This document shows, in pieces, positions 44,025 to 53,660 of a stretch of 64,000 bases of DNA. The stretch is from Pseudomonadota bacterium (GTDB lineage Bacteria > Pseudomonadota > Gammaproteobacteria > Steroidobacterales > Steroidobacteraceae). Each line of letters opens with the position of its first letter. Positions within the stretch are counted from its first letter, which is position 1. The position numbers were made by a program, and so were the translations under genes. The stretch spans positions 11,228 to 75,227 of the forward strand of contig JAEWAF010000001.1 of assembly GCA_023391815.1 (NCBI GenBank), given 5' to 3'. Under the pieces are notes generated by a model, which was not told where the DNA came from, did not search any database, and saw only the letters and a program-made list of their open reading frames with translations.

Positions 44025-44208
44025 GGCGACACCGAGTGACCTGAAGAAACGGAAAATCCCTGACAAGCGTCGGGACGTTTTCGTGCGATTGTAGAGCGAT
44101 TCGCCGCCCGGCTCTATACGAACGGCCGCCGCCCGCACTGGAAATGCGCCGTTGCAGCCCCAAGTCTTCTTACCCTCTATGCCCGTTGCACCTCGCTCGC
44201 TGCAAACC

Positions 44209-46245
44209 ATGACCGATAAACCGGCCCAGACCCCATTCCAGTTGAAAGGCGGTTTCAAGCCCTCGGGCGATCAGCCCGCGGCCATCGCCAAGTTGATCGA
44301 GGGGATCGAGGCGGGCCTCGCGCACCAGACGCTGCTCGGCGTGACCGGCTCGGGCAAGACCTTCACGATCGCGAACGTCATTCAGCAAATCCAGCGTCCG
44401 ACGCTCGTGCTTGCACATAACAAGACGCTGGCGGCGCAGTTGTACGGCGAGTTCAAGGAATTCTTCCCGGACAACGCGGTGGAGTATTTCGTCTCGTATT
44501 ACGACTACTACCAGCCCGAGGCCTATGTGCCGTCCTCGGATACGTATATCGAGAAGGACTCCTCGATCAACGAGCACATCGAACAAATGCGCTTGTCCGC
44601 GACCAAGGCGATCCTCGAGCGGCGCGACGCCATCATCGTCGCGACGGTTTCAGCGATCTACGGCCTGGGTGCGCCGGAGACGTATCTGTCGATGGTGCTG
44701 CATCTCTCGCGCGGCGAGCACATCGATCAGCGCGCGATCCTGCGTCGTTTGACCGACATGCAATACAAACGCAACGAGCTCGATCTCACGCAGGGTACGT
44801 ATCGGGTGCGCGGCGATGTGATCGACATCTTCCCGGCCGAATCCGAGCGTGAAGCATTGCGCGTCGAACTCTTCGACGATGAGATCGACTCGCTGATGTT
44901 GTTCGATCCCTTGACCGGTGAGATCAAACGAAAGATTCCGCGCTATACCGTGTTCCCGGGCACGCACTATGTGACGCCACGCGATCGACTGGTGCTCGCG
45001 GTCGATCAGATTCGCGATGAGCTGCACGACCGACTCATCGAGCTGAAGAACGCGGGCAAGCTGCTCGAAGCGCAGCGGCTGGAGCAGCGCACGCGCTTCG
45101 ATATCGAAATGATTCGCGAGCTCGGTTACTGCAACGGCATCGAAAACTATTCGCGGTTCCTCTCGGGGCGCGAGCCGGGCGAGCCGCCGCCGTGTTTGTT
45201 CGATTATTTGCCGCAGGATGCGCTGCTCGTCATCGACGAAAGTCATCAGACGATTCCCCAACTGGGCGCCATGTTCAAGGGCGACCGCTCGCGCAAAGAG
45301 ACGTTGGTGGAATACGGCTTCCGCTTGCCGTCGGCGCTCGACAACCGGCCGCTGCGATTCGAGGAGTGGGAGCGGCTTGCGCCGCAGGCCATCTTTGTCT
45401 CGGCGACGCCGGGGCGCTATGAACTCGAGCATTCCGGCGGCGAAATCGTCGAGCAGTTGGTGCGTCCGACCGGCCTCGTCGATCCGGAAGTCGAGGTGCG
45501 GCCGGTGCGTACGCAGGTCGACGACGTGCTCTCGGAGATCAAGCTGCGGGTCGAAAAAGACGAGCGCACGTTGATCACGACGCTCACCAAGCGCATGGCG
45601 GAGGACCTCACCGAGTATCTCGATGAGCACGGCGTGAAGGTGCGCTATCTGCACTCGGACATCGACACGGTCGAGCGCATGGAGATCATTCGCGATCTGC
45701 GGCTCGGCAAGTTCGATGTGCTGGTCGGCATCAACCTGCTGCGCGAAGGTCTCGACATGCCCGAAGTGTCGCTCGTCGCCATTCTCGATGCGGACAAGGA
45801 AGGCTTCCTGCGTTCGGAGAACTCGCTGATTCAGACCATCGGTCGCGCCGCGCGCCACCTGAACGGCAAGGCGATTCTGTACGCCGACAACATCACGGGC
45901 TCGATGAAAAAGGCGCTGGACGAGACGGCACGTCGCCGCGCGAAGCAGCTCGAGTTCAACGCCGCCAACGGCATCACGCCTCGGGGTATCAAGAAGGCGG
46001 TCCAAGACATTCTGGAAGGCGCGTATTCGGATACCGATCGCGGGCCGGTCCGGAAGGTCGCCGAAACGACGCCCGACTACTCGAAGCTCACGCCCGATCA
46101 GGTCATGCGTCGGATCAAGAAGCTGGAAGCGGAGATGCTCAAGCACGCCCGGAACCTCGAGTTCGAGGAGGCGGCCAAGCTTCGCGATCAGATCTCGACC
46201 CTGCGCAAGTCGAGCCTGGGCTTGGCGACGAGCAAGGCCGGGTAG
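44209..46245 (+). CDS. uvrB: Excinuclease ABC subunit B
   Basis: 678 residues (E. coli 673). Damage-verifying helicase subunit of nucleotide-excision repair, acting with UvrA and UvrC. Walker A GVTGSGKTFTIANV at the N terminus; beta-hairpin region SYYDYYQPEAYVPSSDTYIE; helicase motifs DESHQTI, SATPGRYEL, GINLLREGLDMPEVSL, QTIGRAARHLNGKAI; and the UvrC-binding C-terminal motif (EAEMLKHARNLEFEEAAKLR). Start taken at ATG 44209 (MTDKPAQTPF); ATG 44179 and 44152 are in frame. It has no strong ribosome site. Confidence 0.97.
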   Translation: MTDKPAQTPFQLKGGFKPSGDQPAAIAKLIEGIEAGLAHQTLLGVTGSGKTFTIANVIQQIQRPTLVLAHNKTLAAQLYGEFKEFFPDNAVEYFVSYYDYYQPEAYVPSSDTYIEKDSSINEHIEQMRLSATKAILERRDAIIVATVSAIYGLGAPETYLSMVLHLSRGEHIDQRAILRRLTDMQYKRNELDLTQGTYRVRGDVIDIFPAESEREALRVELFDDEIDSLMLFDPLTGEIKRKIPRYTVFPGTHYVTPRDRLVLAVDQIRDELHDRLIELKNAGKLLEAQRLEQRTRFDIEMIRELGYCNGIENYSRFLSGREPGEPPPCLFDYLPQDALLVIDESHQTIPQLGAMFKGDRSRKETLVEYGFRLPSALDNRPLRFEEWERLAPQAIFVSATPGRYELEHSGGEIVEQLVRPTGLVDPEVEVRPVRTQVDDVLSEIKLRVEKDERTLITTLTKRMAEDLTEYLDEHGVKVRYLHSDIDTVERMEIIRDLRLGKFDVLVGINLLREGLDMPEVSLVAILDADKEGFLRSENSLIQTIGRAARHLNGKAILYADNITGSMKKALDETARRRAKQLEFNAANGITPRGIKKAVQDILEGAYSDTDRGPVRKVAETTPDYSKLTPDQVMRRIKKLEAEMLKHARNLEFEEAAKLRDQISTLRKSSLGLATSKAG

Positions 46246-46320
46246 GGGAATCGAAGCGGTCTTGCTTGCCACCACTGCAACTCGCCGCTATCCTCTCGGC
46301 CCCTTTCGATCCGCCCGGAT

Positions 46321-46395
46321 GCGCGCGTAGCTCAGCGGTAGAGCACTACCTTGACATGGTAGGGGTCACAGGTTCGATCCCTGTCGCGCGCACCA
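46321..46395 (+). tRNA. tRNA-Val(GAC)
   Basis: 75 bases with encoded CCA. Acceptor GCGCGCG pairs with CGCGCGC; D arm AGCTCAGCGGTAGAGC; anticodon loop TTGACAT gives GAC; T loop AGGTTCGATCC. Confidence 0.97.
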
Positions 46396-46489
46396 ACACC
46401 CACTTCCCCTCCGGTTGCCTGCCATAACGCGGCCGGGCATACTGCGCGTCCTTTTTTTCTGCCGGTAACGGCTTGAATTCCTTCGCCTC

Positions 46490-48418
46490 ATGCCTGTAAT
46501 CACCCTGCCCGACGGCAGTCAGCGCACCTACGCAGAGCCGGTGTCGGTCGAGAAAGTCGCTGCCGATATCGGGGCGGGCCTCGCGAAGGCCGCGCTTGCG
46601 GGTAAGGTCGACGGCCGCCTGGTCGATACCTCCTATCTCATCGAGAAGGACGCGCACATCGCGATCGTCACGAGTCGCGATGCCGAAGGCATCGATGTCA
46701 TTCGTCATTCGACCGCTCACCTGCTCGCGCAGGCCGTAAAGCAGCTGTTCCCCGAAGCCCAGGTCACGATCGGCCCGGTGATCGAGGACGGCTTCTATTA
46801 TGACTTCGCGTATAAGCGGCCCTTCACGACCGAAGATCTGGCTGCGATCGAAACGCGCATGCATGAGCTCTCCGAGGCGGATCAGAAAGTGAGCCGTCGC
46901 GTGATGAGCCGCAACGATGCGGTGAAGTTCTTCCAGGATCAGGGTGAGATCTATAAAGCCGAGATCATCGCCAGCATTCCGGAGAAGGAAGACATCAGCC
47001 TGTACGGGCAGGGCGACTGGGTCGATCTGTGCCGCGGCCCGCACGTGCCGAGCACCGGCAAGTTGAAGGCGTTCAAGTTGATGAAGGTGGCCGGTGCCTA
47101 TTGGCGCGGCGATTCACGCAACGAAATGCTCCAGCGCATCTACGGCACCGCCTGGGCCGATGAGAAGGCACTCAAGGCCTACCTCACTCGCCTGGAAGAG
47201 GCCGAGAAGCGCGATCACCGCAAGCTCGGCAAGGAACAGGATCTGTTCCACTTCCAGGAAGAAGCGCCGGGCGCCGTGTTCTGGCATCCGAAGGGCTGGA
47301 CGCTGTTCCAGACACTGATCGCGTACATGCGTCAGTATCAGGGTCGCGCCGGCTGGCAGGAAGTGAGCGGGCCGGAAGTCATGGACGTGAAGTTGTGGGA
47401 TGCCTCGGGTCATCTCGCGACTTTCTCCGAGAACATGTTCTTCACCGAACTGCCCGATAAGCGCAAGTTCTGCCTGAAGCCCATGAACTGCCCGGGCCAC
47501 GTGCAGATCTTCAATCAAGGCCTGCGCAGTTATCGCGATCTGCCGCTGCGGTTCTGCGAGTTCGGCAAGGTGCATCGCTATGAGCCCTCGGGCGCGTTGC
47601 ACGGCCTGATGCGCGTTCGCGCGTTCACGCAGGACGACGGTCACAGCTTCGTCGCACTGGATCAGCTCTTCGATGAAGCAGTGAACCTGACCAAGCTGAT
47701 TCTCGGCATCTACGCCGACTTCGGCTTCACCGACGTGCGCATCAAGTTCTCGGATCGCCCGCCGAAGCGGGTCGGCTCCGATGAGGTGTGGGACAAGTCG
47801 GAAGCGGCGCTCAAACAAGCGGTTACCGCCGCGGGCCTCGAATACACGTTGAATCCGGGCGAGGGCGCGTTCTACGGGCCGAAGCTTGAATTCGTGCTTC
47901 GTGACGCCATTGGTCGGGACTGGCAGTGCGGCACCCTGCAGGTCGACTTGAACATGCCTGGCCGCTTGGGCGCGCACTACATCGGTGAAGACGGGCAAAA
48001 GCACACCCCGGTCATGCTCCATCGGGCCATGTTCGGCTCGCTCGAGCGCTTTACCGGTATTTTGATCGAGCATTTCGCGGGCAAGCTGCCGACCTGGCTC
48101 GCGCCGGTGCAGGCCGTAGTGATGAACATCACCGACGGTCAGGCCGAATACGTGCAGAGCGTCACTGAAGTCCTGAAAAATCAGGGGCTTCGCGTGACTT
48201 CAGACTTGCGCAATGAAAAAGTCGGCTTTAAGATTCGCGAACACACCCTGCAGCGGGTGCCTTACCTATTGGTAGCCGGCGACCGCGAAGCAGGTTCGAA
48301 TTCTCTGGCCGTGCGCACGCGTAGTGGCAAAGATCTCGGGGCGATGCCTGTCGAGGTCTTGGCTGCGAAGCTTGCCGAGGAAGCCGCGAGCCGCGGCCGG
48401 ACTAGTTTGGAGGTATAA
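46490..48418 (+). CDS. thrS: Threonyl-tRNA synthetase
   Basis: 642 residues, as in E. coli. Charges tRNA-Thr and edits Ser-tRNA-Thr. An N-terminal TGS domain (MPVITLPDGSQRTYAEPVSV) is followed by the editing domain (HSTAHLLAQAVKQLFPEA, with its HxxxH). The class II core has the zinc-binding CPGH (MNCPGHVQIF), motif 2 (RFCEFGKVHRYEPSGALHG) and motif 3, and a C-terminal anticodon-binding domain ends the protein. First gene of the thrS-infC-rpmI-rplT-pheST-ihfA-merR cluster; its stop is inside the infC ribosome-binding region. Confidence 0.98.
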   Translation: MPVITLPDGSQRTYAEPVSVEKVAADIGAGLAKAALAGKVDGRLVDTSYLIEKDAHIAIVTSRDAEGIDVIRHSTAHLLAQAVKQLFPEAQVTIGPVIEDGFYYDFAYKRPFTTEDLAAIETRMHELSEADQKVSRRVMSRNDAVKFFQDQGEIYKAEIIASIPEKEDISLYGQGDWVDLCRGPHVPSTGKLKAFKLMKVAGAYWRGDSRNEMLQRIYGTAWADEKALKAYLTRLEEAEKRDHRKLGKEQDLFHFQEEAPGAVFWHPKGWTLFQTLIAYMRQYQGRAGWQEVSGPEVMDVKLWDASGHLATFSENMFFTELPDKRKFCLKPMNCPGHVQIFNQGLRSYRDLPLRFCEFGKVHRYEPSGALHGLMRVRAFTQDDGHSFVALDQLFDEAVNLTKLILGIYADFGFTDVRIKFSDRPPKRVGSDEVWDKSEAALKQAVTAAGLEYTLNPGEGAFYGPKLEFVLRDAIGRDWQCGTLQVDLNMPGRLGAHYIGEDGQKHTPVMLHRAMFGSLERFTGILIEHFAGKLPTWLAPVQAVVMNITDGQAEYVQSVTEVLKNQGLRVTSDLRNEKVGFKIREHTLQRVPYLLVAGDREAGSNSLAVRTRSGKDLGAMPVEVLAAKLAEEAASRGRTSLEV

Positions 48419-48421
48419 CGC

Positions 48422-48946
48422 ATCGCTGCTCCCATAGGAAAACGCGTCCGACGCAACGAAGAAATCAACTCGCCTCAGTTGCGAGTGATCGATGCGAACG
48501 GCGAACAGATGGGCGTCATGAGCCGCTTCGACGCGCTGAGAATGGCGCAAGAGGCCGAGCTCGACCTGGTCGAGGTATCGCCGACGGCGGAGCCGCCGGT
48601 CTGCCGCATCATGGACTTTGGCAAGTACTTGTTCGAACAGAACAAGAAGGCGCACGCAGCGAAGCGCAAGCAGAAGCAGATACAGATCAAGGAAGTGAAG
48701 TTTCGCCCCGGCACCGAGGAAGGCGATTACCAGGTCAAGCTGCGTAATCTGATCCGCTTCCTGGAGGAGGGCGACAAGGCCAAGGTAACCATGCGGTTCC
48801 GTGGCCGTGAAATGGCTCATCAAGAAGTCGGCCGTGAATTACTGGGCCGGGTACAGAACGATCTGGCGCCGTACGCCACGGTCGAGCAGAACCCGCTCAT
48901 GGAAGGACGGCAGATGGTGATGATGTTCGGACCTAAGAAGAAGTAG
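48422..48946 (+). CDS. infC: Translation initiation factor IF-3, AUC start codon
   Basis: 174 residues. Binds the 30S subunit and proofreads initiator tRNA and start codons. The N-terminal domain (KRVRRNEEINSPQLRVIDAN) and linker (KKAHAAKRKQKQIQIKEVKF) and the C-terminal domain (EGDKAKVTMRFRGREMAHQE) are complete only if translation starts at ATC 48422, eight bases after GGAGG (48409-48413). The next usable start (TTG 48479) would remove the conserved N terminus. Rare AUU/AUC starts on infC are the known basis of IF-3 autoregulation. Its ribosome site overlaps the thrS stop. Confidence 0.9.
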   Translation: MAAPIGKRVRRNEEINSPQLRVIDANGEQMGVMSRFDALRMAQEAELDLVEVSPTAEPPVCRIMDFGKYLFEQNKKAHAAKRKQKQIQIKEVKFRPGTEEGDYQVKLRNLIRFLEEGDKAKVTMRFRGREMAHQEVGRELLGRVQNDLAPYATVEQNPLMEGRQMVMMFGPKKK

Positions 48947-49217
48947 GTCGTCGAACACTTGTCAATTGCGAGGGTTCGGGCATCCTGCCACGACCTTCGC
49001 GCTGCGTCGGAAGAAATGTGATTTTTTCCTCGCAGCCGCCGCCGATGGCGGCGGGGTACATCCATGTGCCCGGCAGGAAACAAGTGGCGTAAGCCACGAC
49101 AAGCGAACGGCATTGCCTCGTTGGAAGAGGCGGCGCCGTCCCGCCTGACAGGGCGAGGCCTCACGTCATGGACGAGGGCCGAGTTCCTCAAAGGCTAACA
49201 ATCAGTAGAGTAGTGCA
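48947..49217 (+). promoter_or_regulatory. infC-rpmI intergenic leader, possible ribosomal-protein autoregulatory region
   Basis: 271 bases without a gene between infC and rpmI. Contains GC-rich inverted repeats (for example CCGCCGCCGATGGCGGCGG near 49040-49060). In relatives L20 represses translation through a structured leader here. The position fits; no consensus was matched by eye. Confidence 0.4.
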
Positions 49218-49415
49218 ATGCCTAAGTTGAAGACCAACCGGGCAGCGGCGAAGCGTTTTCGCCAGACTGCCAAAGGGTTCAAGCGAGCCCAATCGCACCG
49301 TCGTCACATCCTCACCAAGAAGCCGAGCAAGCGTAAGCGTCAGCTGCGCGCGCCTTCGATGGTCGCGAAGCAGGATCTGGTCCGCATGGAGCAGCTGCTC
49401 CCGAACGCGAAGTGA
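49218..49415 (+). CDS. rpmI: 50S ribosomal protein L35
   Basis: 65 residues, the family length. Highly basic, starting MPKLKTNRAAAKRFRQTAKG and ending QLLPNAK. A structural protein of the large subunit. Sits between infC and rplT as in most bacteria. Confidence 0.97.
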   Translation: MPKLKTNRAAAKRFRQTAKGFKRAQSHRRHILTKKPSKRKRQLRAPSMVAKQDLVRMEQLLPNAK

Positions 49416-49426
49416 GGAGATAAACC

Positions 49427-49795
49427 ATGGCACGCGTTAAGAGAGGCGTCATTGCGGGCGCCCGTCACAAGAAGATCCTCAAGAAGGCGAAGGGTTATTA
49501 CAACGCCCGTCGCAAAGTATTCCGCGCCGCGAAGCAGGCGGTCATCAAGGCCGGCCAGTACGCGTATCGCGATCGCAAGACCAACAAGCGCAACTTCCGT
49601 GCGCTGTGGATCACGCGCATCAACGCCGAAGCTCGTGTTCACGGCTTGTCGTACAGCAAGCTGATTGCGGGTCTGAACCTCGCGGGTCTGTCGATCGACC
49701 GCAAGGTGCTCGCCGACATCGCGATGAACGATCCGGCGGCGTTTGCAGTCATCGCGCAAAAAGCTCGGGACAGCCTGCTGAAGAAAGCGGCTTGA
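49427..49795 (+). CDS. rplT: 50S ribosomal protein L20
   Basis: 122 residues (E. coli 118). Starts MARVKRGVIAGARHKKILKK. Binds 23S rRNA early in assembly and represses its own operon in relatives. GAGGAG precedes the ATG, eleven bases after the rpmI stop. Confidence 0.98.
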   Translation: MARVKRGVIAGARHKKILKKAKGYYNARRKVFRAAKQAVIKAGQYAYRDRKTNKRNFRALWITRINAEARVHGLSYSKLIAGLNLAGLSIDRKVLADIAMNDPAAFAVIAQKARDSLLKKAA

Positions 49796-49827
49796 TCCAC
49801 GGGCTCCACGCTCGATAGATGTTGATT

Positions 49828-49857
49828 GAATCGGGCGTCCATAGTGACGCCCGATTC
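49828..49857 (+). terminator. Strong hairpin between rplT and pheS
   Basis: Perfect 12-bp stem (49828-49839 with 49846-49857) and a 6-base loop. There is no T run, so it is either a weak terminator or an RNA stabiliser or attenuator ahead of pheST. A phenylalanine-rich leader peptide is not visible. Confidence 0.5.
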
Positions 49858-49885
49858 GTCTGTAGAACCCGGAAAACTCAAAGCC

Positions 49886-50914
49886 ATGACCGACACCGTT
49901 ACCGATCTGCCCGCGCTCATCGCGGCGTCTCGCACCGAGATCGCGGCCAGCGCCAGCATCGAGGATCTCGAGCAGGTCCGTGTTCGCTTGCTCGGCAAGA
50001 AGGGCACGGTCACGGAGCTGTTGAAGTCGCTCGGCGCGATGGATCCCGAAGCGCGTCGCACGGTCGGTGCGAAGATCAACGAAGCAAAACAAACATTGAC
50101 GACGGCGCTCGAAGAGCGTCGCGCGGCGTTGGACGCGGCGAAGCTCGCCGCCCAGCTTGCAAGCGATGCGGTCGATGTGACGTTGCCCGGTCGCGGCCAG
50201 ACGATTGGCGGCTTGCACCCAGTGACTCGCGTGCGTCGTCGTATCGAGCAGATCTTCCGAAACGCGGGGTTCACGATCGCCGACGGTCCGGAGATCGAGG
50301 ATGACTGGCACAACTTCGGCGCGCTCAACATCCCGGAGAATCATCCGGCGCGCGCCATGCATGATACGTTCTATTTCCCGGACGGCCGTCTGCTGAGGAC
50401 TCACACCTCGCCCGTGCAGGTGCGCTCGATGGAACAGCAGAAGCCGCCGATCCGCCTGATCGCGCCCGGTCGCGTGTATCGCAACGACTCGGATATGACG
50501 CACACGCCGATGTTTCATCAGGTCGAGGGCCTGGTGGTCGATGAAGGCATCACGTTCGCAAACATGAAGGCGGTGTTGCATCACTTCATGCGCGAGCTGT
50601 TCGAGAAGGACGTGAAGATGCGTCTGCGGCCGTCGTACTTTCCGTTCACGGAACCCTCCGCCGAGGTCGATATTTCCTGCGTCTCGTGCGGTGGCTCCGG
50701 CTGCCGAGTCTGCAAACAAACCGGTTGGGTGGAAGTGGCCGGCTGCGGTGTCGTGCATCCCAATGTATTGAAGGCAGTGAACATCGATTCCGAGCGTTAC
50801 ACCGGTTACGCGTTCGGCATGGGCATCGATCGACTGACCATGCTCCGCTACAACGTGAACGACATCCGCCTGTACTTCGAGAACGACCTGCGGTTCTTGA
50901 AGCAGTTCGCCTGA
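49886..50914 (+). CDS. pheS: Phenylalanyl-tRNA synthetase alpha subunit
   Basis: 342 residues (E. coli 327). Catalytic subunit of the (alpha beta)2 enzyme. An N-terminal coiled coil for tRNA binding is followed by the class II core: motif 1 region HPVTRVRRRIEQIF, motif 2 LLRTHTSPVQVRSM, GRVYRNDSDMTHTPMFHQVEG, and motif 3 GYAFGMGIDRLTML. It has the CVSCGGSGCRVCKQTGW insert with four cysteines, a small zinc-ribbon-like element found in many bacterial PheS but absent from E. coli. Start ATG 49886; an upstream in-frame ATG is unlikely. Confidence 0.97.
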   Translation: MTDTVTDLPALIAASRTEIAASASIEDLEQVRVRLLGKKGTVTELLKSLGAMDPEARRTVGAKINEAKQTLTTALEERRAALDAAKLAAQLASDAVDVTLPGRGQTIGGLHPVTRVRRRIEQIFRNAGFTIADGPEIEDDWHNFGALNIPENHPARAMHDTFYFPDGRLLRTHTSPVQVRSMEQQKPPIRLIAPGRVYRNDSDMTHTPMFHQVEGLVVDEGITFANMKAVLHHFMRELFEKDVKMRLRPSYFPFTEPSAEVDISCVSCGGSGCRVCKQTGWVEVAGCGVVHPNVLKAVNIDSERYTGYAFGMGIDRLTMLRYNVNDIRLYFENDLRFLKQFA

Positions 50915-50963
50915 AGTTCAGCCGCCGATTGAAGCTCACGATTGAAGGTATGGGACGCGTGCG

Positions 50964-53345
50964 ATGAAGATCAGCCTCAACTGGTTGCGTGATTGGGTGG
51001 ACACCGGCGATGACGTGCCGGCGCTTGCGCACGCTTTGACGATGGCGGGCCTCGAGATCGAAGGCATCGCTGCCGCGGGCCCCTCGTTGCCGGGCGTCGT
51101 GGTCGGTGAAGTGAAGTCCGTGACCAAACATCCCGACGCCGAGAAGTTGAATGTCTGCGTCGTCTCCACGGGCAAGGAAGAGTTTCAGATCGTGTGCGGC
51201 GCGCCGAATGTGCGTGTCGGCATGAAGGCGCCGCTTGCGACGATCGGCGCGAAGTTGCCGAATGGGGTCGAGATCAAGCGCGCGAAACTGCGTGGGGTCG
51301 AGTCGGCCGGGATGTTGTGCTCGGCGCGGGAGCTCGGCATCAACGAGGAAGCGTCAGGGCTCTACGATCTACCCGCGCAGTTGGCGGCGGGCCAGGATTT
51401 GGTCGTGGCGCTCGGACTCGATGACACCATCTTCGAAGTGAATCTGACGCCCAATCGTGGAGACGCGATGAGCGTGCAGGGTATCGCTCGCGAGGCCGCG
51501 GCGGCTCGCGGCAAGCCGCTGCATCCACCGGTCATCGCGCCGGTCGCGGCTACGATCGCCGACACGTTCCCGGTTCGGATCGAGACAGCGCAGACGGCGA
51601 GCGCGCCCGTCGGCTGTTATAAATTTGTGAGCCGCGTGGTTCGCGGCATTCGTCCGAACACCCCATCGCCGTTCTGGATGCAGGAGCGTCTGCGTCGCGC
51701 GGGTCTCCGACCAATCAGCGCCGTCGTCGATATCACCAACTACGTCATGCTCGAACTCGGCGCACCGATGCATGCCTACGATCTTCGAAAGCTCAGCGGC
51801 GGCATCGTCGTGCGTTTCGCGAAGGCGAACGAGAAGCTGAAGCTTCTGGACGGCCGTGAGATCGTCCTCACGCCCGATGTGCTCGTGATCGCGGATGAGC
51901 GTTCCATCCTCGGCATGGCCGGTGTGATGGGCGGAGAAGAGTCGGGCATCGCGAACGACACGGTCGATGTGCTCTTCGAGTGCGCTTTCTTCGATCCGAA
52001 CGACGTGGCCGGTCGCGGCCGTCGCTACGGCTTGATCACGGATGCCTCGCAGCGCTTTGAGCGAGGTGTAGATCCGGAGTTGCAGGAGCGTGCGATCGAG
52101 CGTGCGACGCAACTGCTGCTCGATGCCGCGGGTGGCCAAGCCGGTCCGCTCGTCGTCACTCGCGCTTCGCGCAGCTATCCGGCGCCCGCACCGATTCGGC
52201 TTCGACATAGCCGCGTGGAGCGCGTGCTCGGTGCCAAGATCGACGCATCGATCGTGAAGTCGTTACTCGAACGCTTAGGGATGACCGTGAGTGGCAGTGG
52301 CGGCGAGTGGCAGGTCACGCCGCCGACCTGGCGCTTCGACGTTCGCATCGAAGAAGACTTGATCGAAGAAGTCGCGCGTTTGCATGGCTTCGAAAACATT
52401 CCTGAAGTTGCCGAGGTCGGGACCCATACCCCGGCGGCCTGGACCGAAACCCAAGTTCGCAACGAACGTGCGAGCGATCTGCTCGTCGATCGCGGCTATC
52501 AAGAAGCGATCAATTACGCGTTCACGGATCAGGCATATCAGTCGGCCCTGTGCCCGGAACCTGCGGTTGCGTTGAGCAACGCGATCTCGGCTGAGCTTGC
52601 CGTGATGCGCGTGTCGCTGTGGCCCGGATTGCTCCAGGCGCTCGGTGCCAATCAGCGTCGGCAGCAGCCGCGCGTTCGACTGTTCGAAGTCGGCCGTCGT
52701 TACGCCGCCGATCGCGAAATCGAAGTGATCGCGGGCGTGGCGACCGGCGCCGTCCTGCCTGAGCAGTGGGGCGCGGAGGCACGCAAGGTCGACTTCTTCG
52801 ACGTGAAGGGCGATGTCGAAGCACTGATCGCGCTCACGGGCGCGTCGGAAGAGTTTCGATTTGTGCCGGAGTCGCATTCGGCGCTGCATCCCGGTCAGTC
52901 CGCCCGAATCTATCGGGGCGACCGGCCCGTCGGCTGGCTGGGTGCCATTCACCCCGAGCATTCGCGCCGGCTTGATTTGACATATCCGGTGTTCGTGTTC
53001 GAGCTCGAGACCGCCGCGGGCCTGGCTGCGGTCGTGCCTGAGTTCGAGGAGATCTCCCGATACCCGGCTATCCGCCGGGATATTGCAGCGATCGTCGACG
53101 AAGCGCTCCCGGTCGAGGCGGTTCGGGCCGTGGTGCAACAGAGTGCGGGGAGCCTGTTGAAGCGCTTGACCGTGCTCTCGGTCTATCAGGGGCAGCAGTT
53201 GCAGAAAGGCAAGAAAAGCATAGCCTTAGGCCTGCAATTGCAGGATACTTCCCGCACGCTGACGGACAACGAAGCCGACGCCCTCGTGGCGCAGGTCGTC
53301 GAACAACTGGGCCGCCAGCTGAACGCCACCCTCCGGGATCAATGA
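50964..53345 (+). CDS. pheT: Phenylalanyl-tRNA synthetase beta subunit
   Basis: 793 residues (E. coli 795). An N-terminal tRNA-binding OB fold (VGEVKSVTKHPDAEKLNVC) is followed by the B3/B4 editing domain, DNA-binding-like B5 (DITNYVMLELGAPMHAYDL region), a catalytic-like domain, and a C-terminal ferredoxin-like anticodon domain (FEEISRYPAIRRDIAAIVDE). Carries the editing site that removes Tyr from tRNA-Phe. Follows pheS at 49 bases and precedes ihfA at 15 bases. Confidence 0.97.
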   Translation: MKISLNWLRDWVDTGDDVPALAHALTMAGLEIEGIAAAGPSLPGVVVGEVKSVTKHPDAEKLNVCVVSTGKEEFQIVCGAPNVRVGMKAPLATIGAKLPNGVEIKRAKLRGVESAGMLCSARELGINEEASGLYDLPAQLAAGQDLVVALGLDDTIFEVNLTPNRGDAMSVQGIAREAAAARGKPLHPPVIAPVAATIADTFPVRIETAQTASAPVGCYKFVSRVVRGIRPNTPSPFWMQERLRRAGLRPISAVVDITNYVMLELGAPMHAYDLRKLSGGIVVRFAKANEKLKLLDGREIVLTPDVLVIADERSILGMAGVMGGEESGIANDTVDVLFECAFFDPNDVAGRGRRYGLITDASQRFERGVDPELQERAIERATQLLLDAAGGQAGPLVVTRASRSYPAPAPIRLRHSRVERVLGAKIDASIVKSLLERLGMTVSGSGGEWQVTPPTWRFDVRIEEDLIEEVARLHGFENIPEVAEVGTHTPAAWTETQVRNERASDLLVDRGYQEAINYAFTDQAYQSALCPEPAVALSNAISAELAVMRVSLWPGLLQALGANQRRQQPRVRLFEVGRRYAADREIEVIAGVATGAVLPEQWGAEARKVDFFDVKGDVEALIALTGASEEFRFVPESHSALHPGQSARIYRGDRPVGWLGAIHPEHSRRLDLTYPVFVFELETAAGLAAVVPEFEEISRYPAIRRDIAAIVDEALPVEAVRAVVQQSAGSLLKRLTVLSVYQGQQLQKGKKSIALGLQLQDTSRTLTDNEADALVAQVVEQLGRQLNATLRDQ

Positions 53346-53360
53346 GCGGGACACAGCAGC

Positions 53361-53660
53361 ATGGCACTGACCAAAGCGGAGATCGCAGAAGCATTGTTCG
53401 ACCAGCTTGGTCTCAACAAGCGCGAAGCTCGCGAGCTGGTGGACCTGTTCTTCGAGGAGCTGCGCGCGTCGCTCTCGACCGGCGAACAGGTGAAACTGTC
53501 CGGCTTCGGCAACTTCGATCTGCGCGATAAAAACCAGCGCCCCGGGCGCAATCCCAAGACCGGCGAGGAAATCCCCATCAGCGCTCGTCGCGTGGTGACC
53601 TTCCGCCCCGGCCAGAAACTGAAAGCCCGAGTCGAAGCGTATGCTGGAAGCAGGCAATAA
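53361..53660 (+). CDS. ihfA: Integration host factor alpha subunit
   Basis: 99 residues. HU/IHF fold with the DNA-bending beta arm (NPKTGEEIPISARRVVTF) and body MALTKAEIAEALFDQLGLNK. Forms a heterodimer with IhfB and bends DNA at specific sites. Directly downstream of pheT, as in gammaproteobacteria; overlaps the next gene by 20 bases. Confidence 0.97.
   Translation: MALTKAEIAEALFDQLGLNKREARELVDLFFEELRASLSTGEQVKLSGFGNFDLRDKNQRPGRNPKTGEEIPISARRVVTFRPGQKLKARVEAYAGSRQ

Noticed and set aside
44650..46275. 541-codon frame opposite uvrB
   Set aside because: Shadow of uvrB.
49340..50758. 472-codon frame opposite rplT-pheS
   Set aside because: Shadow of two conserved genes.
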